Shown here one piece after another: positions 48,958-61,310 of a stretch of 64,000 bases of DNA. Numbering within the stretch: the first letter of the stretch is position 1; every line of letters starts with the position of its first letter. The notes beneath the pieces are model-generated. The model was not told the DNA's origin and did not search any database. It was given only the letters and a program-made list of their open reading frames with translations. This stretch comes from Malania oleifera. Lineage: Eukaryota; Streptophyta; Magnoliopsida; Santalales; Ximeniaceae. The DNA lies in assembly GCF_029873635.1 (NCBI RefSeq), contig NC_080423.1, forward strand, positions 98,390,397-98,454,396. Reading direction: 5' to 3'. The translations under genes were made by a program, and so were the position numbers.

Positions 48958-49556
48958 CTTTATTTATTCATTTGACAAAGTTCAAACTGCGGAATGGTAC
49001 TTGTATTTGCTTTTGGGAGGATGTTTGGTGGGGATTCTACTTTATTGCTTATCTTTGCTCGACTTGATTGTCTTTCTTTCCTCCATAATGCTCTTATTAT
49101 TGGCCAGGTGGCAACCCAAGAGGGAGGGTGAATTGGGTTTAATGAAATTAAAAGTGCTTGATACAACAATGAAATGTAATTCAAACAAACCAAGCAATTA
49201 TACAAGTATAAATGCAAATTAAATAGAGACGGGGAGAGAAATTGTGCAAGCTGTTTTATAGTGGTTTGGCTATCCCCGCCTACGTCCACTCTCTCAAGAC
49301 CAATCGTCTTGAGGTTCTGCTATATCCTTGTTTTAACGGAGACTAAGGAACCAATTCACACTTTTTGTTTTTTGGAGACCAAGGAAACCAAATTACAATC
49401 ACTTGTTTTAATGGAAACAAGGCAACTAAAACGCAATCCTTGTTTTCTACGGGGACCAAGGAACCAATACAAAAAATCTTACAAGAGAAAATTCCTTAAA
49501 AGAAGATTTACAATTCAAGCTCACAAATTAAACTCTCAAAGAATAATCAAGATGAA

Positions 49557-52173
49557 TGTTGACTTTTTGAGTTTGATCCTTGTTTTGATACTGACAAAGC
49601 ACAAGGATGTAGGGGTGAGCAAACGGTCGGTTCGGCCAAATTCGGTTAATTAACCGAATTAACCGAAATTTTCGGTTAATGATTTCTGATTACCGAACCG
49701 ACTGAACAAAGGAAGCTCACCGAACCGAACCCGACCGAATTACCTTTTCGGGTAATTCGGTTAACCGAATTTAATCGAAATAATTTAATTATTAAAAACA
49801 GAATATAATTATAACTTTTTTACTAATTCGAGCTTAATTAAGCATCTCATCTATTAATTTTATTAATAAAAAAGATATTTTGGTATTAAACTATGAGAGT
49901 AGAATCACTAGAATCATTAATTATCAATTCGGTTAATTCGGTTAACCGAATTGATAATTCATATTAACCGAACCGATAACCGATTAACCGAAAATTGGTA
50001 AAATCGTAACCGAACCAAACCGACCGAAATTGATTGGTTAATTCGGTTAATTCGGGTTTCCCCGAATTATGCTCACCCCTACAAGGATGTTATGTGTGTT
50101 TTTAAGTGCTTGAACAGATTTATATTTTGGCATGCACATAAGACAAAGGGAATATGGAAGCCAGGAGAAACTTGGATACTATACAACCTGGTGCATTCCA
50201 TGGAAGACAGAAGAGCAAAGAAAATTGAAGACATATTTGTTTCTATTGTAATTTCTTTGATTGCATTGCATGCATGATGTGATTGAAAACTCAAAATGAC
50301 CATAGACTGACCATAGGGGACCAACAAATTTTCAGGAAAATTATTTAGGGCCAAAAATAATTTTGCAAAGACTTCGGTCAACCGACGTTGCATTTTTAGG
50401 CTTAATTGAAAAGCCTCGGCCGACCAACCCTTAAATGCCTTAAATTGCTCGGCCAACCAACCTTCAATTTTGGCTGTTTTAGTTAACCTCGGCCAACCGA
50501 ACTGATTAGTTCAAATAAGCCTTAGCCAACGAACCATGAAGAACTGACAGACCGGCTTTAGGCCTGGTCGACCGAATCTACGAAGGTTTGGTTTTCACCT
50601 TGGCTTAGCAGTTCGGTCATCTTCCACAGCCAATCAAACCCAAAATGAATTTCAAAATCATTGTGTCTGTTCGGTCGACCGGCGATGCCCACGGTCAACC
50701 GAACCTTTCGTGTTCAGTAATTTTTCAGTGGTTAAACAAGGTTATTTTTTAATTAAACTTTTCTAAGAATACCCTCGGTGTCCCTTAAACGCTCAGATTT
50801 TAAAAATCCTATAAATACCCTCTCATAAAAAAATTTTCAACTAATGCTTAGGTTAGAAAATCCTCCCAAATAATTTTTGTGCTTTTAATTCCATTCTCTC
50901 TTATATACATTCCACTCAATTTTTTTTAAGAGAGCATTCACTTTGGGCATTGATTTTTTTCATATCAAAATCATCTACTCTCTCATTCATTTTATTTCAA
51001 AAATCTTTTGAGAGTTGTTCTTAAGTTTTCTCCCCATTATTTCTCTTGATAAATTTTCTTGGAGAAAACTTGTCTTAGCTTGAGAAACTTGCACATCTAT
51101 TGCAAGATTTCAAAAGCTCACTTGCTTTTATTGCATAAATAGTTTTGAGCATAAACCCTAAATCTCTAGCACTTTACTTTTTAAGAATATGCTTTTGGAG
51201 ATATCATTTGAGGGTTTTTGAGATCTTTGAAAAGCAGATATTTTATATTTCATTTTTGTCAAAGATCATATATATATATATTTTTGGAAAAATCATTTGA
51301 AAGCAAAAACCCTAGGTTCTCCTACACTTTTTATTGAAAGTATTTTTGGAGAAATTTATTTGGGTTTAAATTTTGTAGAGTTTATCATACACATCTTACT
51401 CAAAGATTTCAAAATATTTTGAGAAAATACGCAAACTTACATTGAGCTCTTATTTCATATCATGCATGAGTGCATCATGCCTATTGTTTTACATCTCTGC
51501 TTTTTGAGAAGCAATTGTTTGTATGAAAAATATCTCATATTTGTTGTATTTCGAACGTGTGGTCAGAGAAGGATTGCACTGGCTTGTAATGTGCACCGGA
51601 TAGACTTAGACCCTGTTAAGAAAGACCCGGTTAAGAAAGTCCCGGACTGGTTTAGATCCGATTAGGACAATTAGGTGCACCATCCTATAAGGTGTGGTTG
51701 TAAAGGTTGGGGTCAGCCCTGTGAATGTGACCTGGCGTATTCCTCACCCAGTAAGGAGAGGAGATTGTAATCGGTGACGCTCCACCCATAAGCGAACACT
51801 TAGTGAAATCCTCTTGCTTGTGAGCTTGAGGTGAGGATGTAGGCAATATTGGCCGAACCCTGATAACATATCGTGTGTCGTTCTCTCTTTCCTAGCACTA
51901 TTTAATTTTCCACACTTAAATTCCTGCACATGTATGCTTCTGTTTAAATTCCTTATGAATGTGTGCATGTTTTAAATATTGTGAATGATTGGGAAATGTT
52001 GAGCCTGCTATATCTGATTTAAATATCTGCTCTGTTATATTGTATTGGGTTTTGCAATTGCTTAGATAGACCCTTGGTTGTGCCAATACTGCTTGTGCTT
52101 AAAATTGAACCTAGGAAGAAATTTTTTAAATACCCAATTCACCCCCCCTCTTGGGAATACACCAATTCCAACA
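49557..52173 (+). mobile_element. Solo LTR with perfect 5-bp target duplication
   Basis: It starts TGTTGACTTTTTGAG and ends ACCAATTCCAACA, flanked by ATGAA on both sides (49552-49556 and 52174-52178). The 3' end style (cccaattcaccccccctctt then ccaattccaaca) is typical of Copia-type LTRs of plants; the lineage is inferred. It contains a hAT element at 49610-50081; without it the LTR is about 2.1 kb. CGGTCGACCG-type motifs occur at 50370-50700. No internal region is present, so it arose by recombination between two LTRs. Confidence 0.85.
49610..50081. mobile_element. hAT miniature element, 472 bp
   Basis: Perfect 12-bp terminal inverted repeats taggggtgagca and tgctcaccccta, and a perfect 8-bp duplication caaggatg (49602-49609 and 50082-50089). 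The interior is rich in repeated ttcggttaaccgaatt phrases capable of local hairpins. No transposase. Same family as 11475-11742. Confidence 0.9.
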
Positions 52174-52848
52174 ATGAAGCTCAAGAGTTTTCTCTCAAAG
52201 ATTGACAAAGTAGAGCACTAAGAGAGAGTAAGAAAGAATTGAAAGCAAAAGCACTTGCATGTTCAGTATAGGTTTGCTCTCTAATGTTCTCAAGGCTTAG
52301 GAGGACATATATATAGAGTTTGGATGAAAGCTAGCCGCTTTTTTCTTGTTGGAGCCTTTTGGCTTGTCAAACTGGTCGACTGCCTTTAGCCTTTGCCTGG
52401 GCCATTCGACCATCCCTGGCACAAGGCCGGGGTTCGGTCTCCTTTGTGTTCCCATTTTGCCGGTTTGTGGTATGCCTTATATTTTCTTATGATTTTCCAA
52501 TATAAAGTACATTACAATTGAGAGAAAAACAATACAAATAAATCAATTAAAGTCTTCTAACTTCTCTCATCTCTTCAACTTTTCTTCAATTTCAATGGCT
52601 TAAATCCTATAGAAAACAACTTAAGCACAAAGCCATTAGTCCATAATAGTTTGTTATCATTAAAATCAGGTTAATGAACCTTGGGGTTAACACTGATTTT
52701 TTCCTTTTTAATTCTGGATGGTGATTCTTTCTCAAAATTTTATTTTAGAAGAGATTTGAAAGATAGGGAGATGGAGGAGCTTTCTTCTTTCCTTGTTTTG
52801 TTGGAGGTTGAACATATCTCTAATAGTAGGGATGCTAGTTTTGGATTA

Positions 52849-53020
52849 TGTTGAGTAATTGGGGTAAAATGGAAGACCTAAACACAATGATAGGTCTATT
52901 TATAATATATGTGAGTACAATTGGAATGACCATAATACCTTTACTAATGCACACTTATTACTAACAAAACTCTTTAACACATAATAATAATAATGCTAAA
53001 AGACTAAATAACCATTAACA
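52849..53020 (-). repeat. 3' LTR of the Copia element
   Basis: 172 bp, TG to CA; ends next to the polypurine tract. Confidence 0.9.
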
Positions 53021-56000
53021 CTCCCCCTCAAGCTGGAGCATGTGTCATATGCTCCTAGCTTGTTACAAATGAATTTCACACGAGCACCTCCTAAGGCTTT
53101 AGTGAACAAATTAGCAAGTTGAAACTCAGACTTCACATGAATGGTTGTAATGAGCTTCTGTACAAGTTTCTCTCGAATAAAGGGGCAATCAACTTTAATG
53201 TGCTTTGTCTGCTCATGAAAGACAGGGTTGGAGGCTATATGAATAGCAACTTGATTATCATACATCAACTCCATAGGCTGAGAATGTGGAAAACCTAGTT
53301 CTTTGAACATGTTCTTCAGCCAAATAAGTTCACATGTAGTGTGCGCCATAGCCCTATACTATGACTCAGTACTCGACCTAGCAACCACAGATTGTTTCTT
53401 ACTTTTCCAATTCGGTTGTGGATCTTTGGTTAGATGGTGATTCGGCCCAATGTGCATCTGTATATCCCTAAATATGAGTGTGACCCCAATCTTGATATAA
53501 GTGACCTCTCCTTGGTGCACCTTTGAGATATCTCAAACTGCAAATTACTACATTCGAGTGACTTGTTCTTGAGGAATTGAGAAATTGACCTAACAACACT
53601 TGTTACAAAGGATATATCTGGTAGAGTAACTGTGAGATAATTCAACTTCTCAACAAGTCTTTAGTACTGACCTGGGTTAGGCAAAAATTCACCTATATTT
53701 GGCATTAACTTACTATTGGGGTCCATGGGTGTATCAATAGGTTTGGATCCCAAAAATTCTATCTCATCTGAAAGATCAAGAACATATTTCCTCAGTGACA
53801 AGACAGTTCTCGTACGAGATCTCGATACTTATATACCCAAGAAGTTCTTTAATGGTCCGAAGTCTTTGGTCTGAAACTTACTCTATGGAAAAAGCTTTAG
53901 GTCCTAGATGCCATGATAATCATCATTAGTGATCACAATGTCATCCACATATACAATAAGCAAAATATTACCCGATGGAGTATGACGATAAAATACAGAG
54001 TGATCTACTGTGCACTGATGAAGGACAAACTCAAGTACTACAACACTAAATTGGCCAAACCATGCTCTTGGAGATTGTTTTAATCCATACAATGACTTCT
54101 TGAGCTAACATACTAAGCCTGACTCTCCCTGAGTAACAAACCCAGGGGTTTGCTCCATATATACCTCCTCATGAAGATCACAATGTAGGAAAGCATTCTT
54201 CACATCTAACTAATGTAGAGGCCAATGACAAGTGGTGGCTAAAGACATGAACAAGCACACTGAGGCAAGTTTAGCAACCGGGGAGAATGTGTCTGAATAA
54301 TCCAAACCATACACCTGAGTATACCCTTTAGCAACAAGGTGGGCCTTCAGACGAGCCACAAAATCATCAGGATTGACTTTCACATTGTACACCCAACGAC
54401 AACCAACCACAAAATTATTAGGAGAAAGAGGTACCAAATCCCAAGTATCATTATCTTGTAGTGCACGCATCTCTTCAAGCATTGTTGTCCTCCACCTAGA
54501 ATGGGATAGGGCTTCAGAAATAGATCTTGGAAGAGCAACAAAAAACGGAGTACTAACAAAACAACAATAAGAGGATGGCATGAAATCATAATAAATAAAA
54601 ATAGAGATCGGATGTTGGGTACAAGTGCGTTTACCTTTTTGAACAACTATTGGAGGATCAAAATCATGAGAAATAAGATCATCCGATGAGGGAGCTAGAG
54701 GCACAGTAGTAGAAGCTGGAGGAGGCACTTCCCCCTTGAGTCATTGTGTGTATGCCTACAAATTGGGATGTTTCAAGCGGCGAGAAGGACTCAAACTGGA
54801 TGGAGAAGTAGGAGGATTGGATACAGATACTAGGTTTGGATCTGTAAGGCAAGGTGGAGACGAAGTATCAATGAAAAGTAAGACTGTAACATTGATATCT
54901 CTTTTGAGTATAGGAATAGCCCAGAAAAATACATTTGATAGCATGAGGATCCAACTTATCCATTCCTGGAGATAACTGATGGACAAAGGATACATAACCA
55001 ATTATACGAGGAAGGGTGAACAAAGGAGCCTTAGGAAAGATAACTGAATATGGAATTTTACCACGAAGGATAGAGGATGGCCTTTTATTGATGAGTGAGT
55101 AAGCTGTGAGCACAGCATCACTCCAAAAGACTTTGGGAACATTCATTTGATACACAATTGGGTACGAGTGACTACAAGAATATGTCTGTTTTTTTATTTT
55201 GCAACTCGATTTTGTTGTGGAGTGTGGGCCCAAGAGGACTGATGGATCGTACCAGAGTTAATCATATAAGTACTGAATTGGGTACTAAACTACTCCTTAG
55301 CTTATCACTACGAAGTATCCTGTCTGACATGTCAAATTGAGTCTTTATTTGGGGGTAGAAAGCACAAAAGATATCAAACACATCAATAGATGTAACAAAG
55401 TACAAAAACCCCAATTTTGATGTCACACGACTAGGATCCTAAATATCAGAATGGACAAGCATGAAAGGACTAAGCACCCGTTTGTCGACACAGGGAGCAA
55501 AGGGAATACGATGATGCTTGCCCAATTGGAAAGAGACACACTCAATATTAGATATAGGACTCAATGTAGGAACTAGCTATTTCAACTTGTCCATGGACGG
55601 ATGACGAAGATGACAATGGATTTGAAGTTGTGTAGCTGCTACTGTGCAGGCAATAGGTGGAGAAGGTGACTCAAAGTAGTAAAATCCACAAGCCTCACGT
55701 CTGTGCCCATTGTCTTTCTTGTCTTCAGATCTTGAATGACCCCAAAATCAGGAAAGAATGTGATAGAACAATTTAGTGACTTTGTAAGCTTACTAACTGA
55801 CATAAGATTGAAAGGAGATTTAGGAATGTATAAAGTAGAAGAAAGAGAGATAGAAGGAGTAGGATTTACTGTTCCTATCCCCTTAACAGCAATAGTCGAC
55901 GTATCAGCAAGGGTAACTTGAGGGAGATTTTTAGGATATTGGAGATCAGAAAAGAAGTTGATTGCACATGTTATATGGTCAGTGGCAGCAGAATCAATAA

Positions 56001-57281
56001 TCCAAAGACTAGAAGGAAGGATACCAGATGACGTGCAGACTGTAGGATTATCTTTCTGGGCAAAAGAAGCAATGTGATAAGATGCTTGTTGAGACAATTG
56101 ATACTATAGAAACCTGGAATACTTCTCCTCTAGTATAATCATAGTACGCGGTTCACTCAAACAAGTGACTAATGAAGGGATCATACTTTTGGGATTTGGA
56201 AATGCCATCCCAGCATTTACAAACTCAAACCAATGATCATAAAATTAATTGCTGGAACAATTGGAACAACCATGAACAAGGTGACCACCATGAACAAGCC
56301 ACAGATAAATCAGTACAAGGCTGCCATAGCACCAAGAAACTCACACGCAGCCCCAAGAAAGCAACACTCAGCGCTGGAACAATTGGAGAGGTGAACCACC
56401 GAAACTACCATGAACCTCAGATGCAGCCCCAAGAAAGCAATACTGCCACAGCCTCACACGGAAAAAAACAGCTTATGAGCGCTGCCACTGCCCCAAGAAG
56501 GTCACCGATGACTGTTACTAACACTGAACAACAACTAAGGAGTTACCATGAGTGCATTGTCACAACAAAGATTGGATCTTGGAGCAAAAACACATGCCCA
56601 ACAGCTTGATATGATATTTAGGTACATGGAAGGAATTAGAATAGTGAATAAAAAAATACAGCAAATCCCACTGTTTCAGACCCGATAAATTCATTAGCAA
56701 TTGATAAACTGCTTCACGAAGCATCAAACAATCATTCCTTGGGTGCCGCACTGCCACAGATGAACTGAACAACTCACTGACGGATATAGCACTGCCCCAT
56801 CCTTACAACAGAACACGTGAATGCTGCCATGGCTCCAAAAAACTCACAAAGAAGCCTTCACAAGCCTTGAACAAACATTAACAGAATGCTGTGAGTGCAT
56901 AGTCAGAAAAGGTTGAATATTTGAGCAAAAAACTGACCTAACAACTTGATAATATAGTCTAGAGAAGTAAGCAGTGCATGGCAGAGGAAAAAAAAGAAAA
57001 AGGTGGCCAGAAATTCACTCACGTGCCAGCGCGTGGGGTCGGCCCTGCCGGCATTTGTCTGGTGTGTGGGGGCGCTTGGGGGCTCCTCCAGCGATGGGGT
57101 TTTGTGGGGTGAGTCGTCCCCGGGGACGGGGGGGTTTCTGTTTATGCCTTTATGGGTGTATGGTTGGTTTTGTGAAATAATATGGGATGGAGGTGAATAT
57201 AGGAAGGACAGCCATGGGAATGGTGTTTTCTGGCAATGGCTGAGGAGAGAAGGGTTTAGTTTGGATCCTGCTCTGATACCA

Positions 57282-57455
57282 TGTTGAGGAATTGGGTAAA
57301 ATGGAAGACCTAAACTCAGGGCCTCTCCCTCTATTTATAATATATGTGAGTACAGTTAGAATGACCATAATACTCTTACTAACTCACACTTATTACTAAC
57401 AAAACTCTTAACACAATAATGATAATAATGCTAAAAGACTAAATAACCATTAACA
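57282..57455 (-). repeat. 5' LTR of the Copia element
   Basis: 174 bp, TG to CA; adjacent to the tRNA-Met-type primer site at 57271-57281. Confidence 0.9.
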
Positions 57456-57920
57456 GATTCTTTGGGTAAACACTCTTTTAAGCCCTTTTTTGTCCCAGCT
57501 GTGTGCTTTCTGTGTTATAGCAGTTTGGAGACTGTTTCCTATTTTTTTTTGAGTGCTCACTCACTTGGGGCAAGTGGAATGGATTATTTGGCTTATATGG
57601 TGAGGTTTGAGCCTGTGTAAAGTTGGCGGCGGAGCTTTTGAGTATTTCTTTTATAGGATTTGGGAAGAGTTGGGATGCTGGTTGTTTGTGGAGGTGTGTT
57701 CTATTCACTGTTTTGTGGGGGGTTTGATTTGAACGGAATCCATGTATCTTTTGAAATTTTCTTCACCTGTGCTTTGGGACATGATATGGTATTTAACTTC
57801 TCTTTGGGCTTTGTTAAGTTTATTAAGCTGATTATATTTTATTTTATTTTGTTTTTTCTTTGTGTTTGAGGTTTGCTTGTCCTATCCTTTTTATTCTAAT
57901 GAAATTTCTTTTTTCTATCA

Positions 57921-58495
57921 CAAATACGTCCACAAATGAAATGGTTGAAATAGGCCTTTTACTTGGAAAATAATGCTCTCTCTATTTTTTCCCTGTTGAA
58001 ACAATAAAAAGATAAGGGTATGACATCGAAATTACTTTTTGCCTTTTTGGTAATAAATGAGATTGAGTTTAAGTTTGCTTTGGCATCATTACTTGTGTCT
58101 AAAGACTTGTGCTTGTGGATTCAACAAAACCCTAAGTTGAGTTTTTTTGTGTTTGGTGAACAGTTTTGAGAAATTCCTTCATAATTTTTTGAAGTTGCCC
58201 ACTCTTTTATTAGAACTAGTAAAGAGTCACATGCTGTGCATGTGTAATAAGTAGAAGGGCATAACTCTTAACATTCACTTCTTGGAACAAGCCTTTTAGT
58301 GAGTAAACGGGTATCTCCTATGGAAAGAGCTAGTGCTTAAAAGAAAATTTTGAAAATTAAGGATAAAACTGTTAGATTAAAACAAGGATAATTTTGAGGA
58401 GTCTTCGGATTTCTCTAAAGTAGAGGAAGAAGATGTGCGTCTATATGTGCGTGTGAGAGAGAAGATATGATGTCATTGTTATGTTCTTCTGTCTT
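57921..58495. other. Gene-free stretch
   Basis: No gene, RNA or element ends recognised. Confidence 0.5.
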
Positions 58496-58500
58496 AAGAA

Positions 58501-61305
58501 TGTAGACACCCCATTTTGTCCTGGGCTTATATAACACAAATTGGGCAAAATTTATTGATACAATAAAGTGAGAAAATATAGGAAAATAAAAAATATATGG
58601 AAAATAAAGTTTTAAATTAAAATTTTTTAAAAAAAAATAGAAAAGGAAAAAAAAAAATGGTGGGCCAGCATCTTCATCTTTAAATTTGCAAGCACAAAAG
58701 GGAAAAATAGAAATTAGACATGTGGGAATTTGCATAAGTAACATGCGAGTGAAATTGTAGTTTAATGCAAGCATAAATTAATCAATTCAATTTAATTCTG
58801 ATTGATCAGTTAAATTCTGATTGATCAAATAAGAATTGATTGAATTTATCTCCCAAACCAATAAATAGTGGGCTTCTAAGGGAAGGAGGACACACAAAAA
58901 TTGAGATCCAGAGAGAGTAAAGAAAAGAATGTTTATTGATAACTTTGAGAAGGAATTGCTAACTGAAAGAATAAGAGAGCAAATTTGGGAGTATTGTAGG
59001 AACTTAAGGTTCGAAGAGTCGAAGACAAAGTTGGAGGCAGGCTAAAGGGTAGAAGCACTAGAGGAGTTGGCAATGGAGATTCAAAGCAGTAGACTTAAAG
59101 GTTGGAGGAGTTAGAAGACAAAGGTTGGTTCCCTTAATTTTTTTTTTTAGTTCTGTTTTGATTTGGATAATTAAAATTGTAGAATTTTAAATTCAAAATT
59201 TTGTGATTTGAATATAAGCAGAAATTTTAATCCAGATTGATCTAAAAGGAAAGTTCTAAGATAGATTTGGATATTTACTTAGATCTTAAAGCTAGACCCA
59301 AATACCCATTTCCGGATTAAAAGCCGTATTCCCATATCCACATCTAGATCTAATAACCCGAATTCGAGTGCCCCAGATCCGACTCGGATCTGGGTCAACT
59401 TGACCCGTGACCAAGCCAACCAATCCGAATACCCAAACTTGGATCCAATGCCCTGGGTTTGACCGAAACACTTGGACCCAAGTAAATGTGGACTTGGGTC
59501 AGCTAAAACTAACCTCAGCCCAAAGACTTAACGAACCTAAGCCCTGAATCAGCCTACCCTGGTTTGAACCCAATCGAGCCCAACCCAACCTTAACTCAAG
59601 CATGAAGTCAAATCTAACCTGGTTTAACCAAAACCTTAATCTTCCCTGTTTGGACTCTAAGAAAATCCACAACAACAGCCAACCAATTCTCAAAACAAAC
59701 TTCAGAAAAATGCACAAAAATGTAAAATAAAAAAGTTTATCTGTAGAAGTTGGTAGGCTAGTCTTCATAGATCAATCTGCAAAAATAAAGAAAACAAGGA
59801 TAAAAAAAACAAAACAAAATCATAAAAGAGAAAGATTAAAGAAAAGAGAGAGAAAGAGGGATCGGAAACAGAGAAAGAAGAATGGAAGAAAGAGAAAGAG
59901 AGAGCATAGAAAGAGAAAAAAACGAAAGAAAGAAAGAGAGAGGAACAAAGAAGAGGAGAGAGAGAGAGAGGAGTGAGATTGAAGAAAAGAGAGCTAGGAG
60001 AGGTGAAAGAGAACAGATCAAAGAGAAAGTGAAGTGAGAGAGAGAGGACAAGAAGACGGAAACAGTGAGAGATAGTGAGGAAGAAAGAAAGAAAAGAAAG
60101 TGAAAAAAAGTTTTTGTATCAATTTTTTAAAAAAAAATATTAGTGGGATATGTGGCATGCTCAGGATCAAGTGTTCGGGGAGCGACGTGGCGCGATCCTG
60201 GCCGTCCAATCCGTGTTTTCTCTAGACGGTCGGATTGCTGCCACGTCAACAATACGTGTCAAAATTCTCGGGGTTAACCAGGACTTGCCACGTGGCAGGT
60301 GACGTCATGCTAATGTTATCCTGCTACAAAAAATTCAAAAAAATAATAGAAAATAATAAGCAGTGCCATATGTCGCCACCGCTGGCTAACATGTGGCCAC
60401 CCTTCTCCAATCGAGTCAAATCGGTTTGACTCGGGTCAACCCGAGTTGACCCGTTGACTTGATTCAGATCGGTTGAACCGGTCTGACTCTTCCGAACCAT
60501 GGTTCAGTTTATTTAATTTTGAAATTGATTTTTAATTTTTAAAAGTTAGGAAAAATAAAAGAATCAGAAAAATATTTAAGAAATCATAAAAAATAAATAA
60601 AAAATATTTGAGTTATTTTGACTCGGATAACAAAAAAATGGAAAAAATATCAAAACTGAAGGAAACAATCTTTTAAAATCCCAGAAAACTGTAGAAAAAT
60701 GTTGGAAAATTCTCATAAAAATTTCAAAACTTTTTCGAAAAAAATCTAGGAATGTTTTAAAGACTCTTTTTGATCAAATTTTATGAATTTGTTTAATTAT
60801 TATCTGTATATATTTTATTTTTGTGTTTGTCCGTCCCAATGATTAATAAAGGAGGTATTTCAGATATCACCTATATTAGTTATGGGGGAGGTATATCTAA
60901 TAAGATCCCTTTTGGAGGTCTTATTAGACATTCTTAAGTCGTAGTTTATTTTACATTTTCTTTTAAAATTTTAAAATTTATTTATTTTTTTAAAAGAGCT
61001 AATTAAAGACCATTAGATTCATTTTAGGGATAATTTATGGTTAATTAGGTACTGTTTGTAGAACGGGGTGTCTAAGGGGTGCTAGTACATTCCTCTCGCA
61101 TAACTAAACTTTCGATCTCAACTCTGGTAAATGTAGATTGTGATTACTGGTTCATTAGCTTTGGGATTAGTCTAGAGACCAATTAACGTGTAGTAATAAG
61201 TGAACTAACCGCACCTAGGTAAATAATAGGTTAGTGGCAACTCCATTGAACTTTCAATATTATTATTTCTCGTAATTCCAAACCTTTCTCCAGGACGTTG
61301 CGACA
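58501..61305 (+). mobile_element. Solo LTR, Tat/Ogre-like Gypsy type, 2.8 kb
   Basis: It starts TGTAGACACCCCATTTTGTC and ends CAGGACGTTGCGACA. Flanks are aagaa (58496-58500) and aagca (61306-61310), a 5-bp duplication with one mismatch. The start and the ending block (ggtagtggcaactcc-like then gttgcgaca) are typical of Gypsy elements of the Tat/Athila group; this is from memory of the families. It contains a 200-bp GA-rich purine stretch (59840-60090). Open frames inside are low-complexity and not genes. No internal region. Confidence 0.75.
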
Positions 61306-61310
61306 AAGCA

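Larger units (their letters stand above)
49101..52692 (-). mobile_element. LTR remnant, minus orientation, carrying a nested solo LTR
   Basis: On the minus strand it starts TGTTAACCCCAAGGTTC at 52692, a typical plant LTR start followed by gattttaatgataacaaac. It ends near caattcaccctccctcttgg and TGGCCA at 49101. A leader block with ctacgtccactctctcaaga lies at about 49280. The interior is split by 49557-52173. The two outer flanks do not give a clear target duplication, so the left edge may be off by some bases. Own length is about 1 kb; non-coding. Confidence 0.55.
52849..57455 (-). mobile_element. Copia element with both LTRs, decayed
   Basis: Short LTRs at 52849-53020 (172 bp) and 57282-57455 (174 bp), TGTTAATGG...CTCAACA on the minus strand, flanked by gatta (52844-52848) and gattc (57456-57460). 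Next to the 5' LTR is a TGGTATCAGAG primer site of the initiator-Met tRNA type (57271-57281). A GAGGGGGAGTG purine tract borders the 3' LTR (53021-53031). The order on the minus strand is protease-like DSAATDHI (about 56000), integrase parts (54868-55233), reverse transcriptase with YGLKQSPRAW and YVDDIVI (53904-54728) and RNase H (52996-53349). Many breaks (of the order of ten). LTRs differ by several percent plus indels, suggesting an insertion some millions of years old. Length and short LTRs suggest an Ale-like lineage. Confidence 0.9.
48958..57920 (+). mobile_element. L1-type LINE 3' portion, split by two later insertions
   Basis: LINE pieces lie at 48958-49100 (KFKLRNGTCICFWEDVWWG, the post-reverse-transcriptase region), 52693-52848 and 57456-57920 (a degenerate C-terminal segment, then a T-rich 3' region). 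Read together they follow the same order as the 36340-37950 copy. The gaps are the LTR nest 49101-52692 and the Copia element 52849-57455. The LINE's own sequence is only about 0.76 kb, with multiple stops; long dead. Confidence 0.6.

Noticed and set aside
56172-56609. 145-residue plus-strand frame within the Copia element
   Set aside because: Antisense to the element, no domain; consists of DNA-level repeated phrases.
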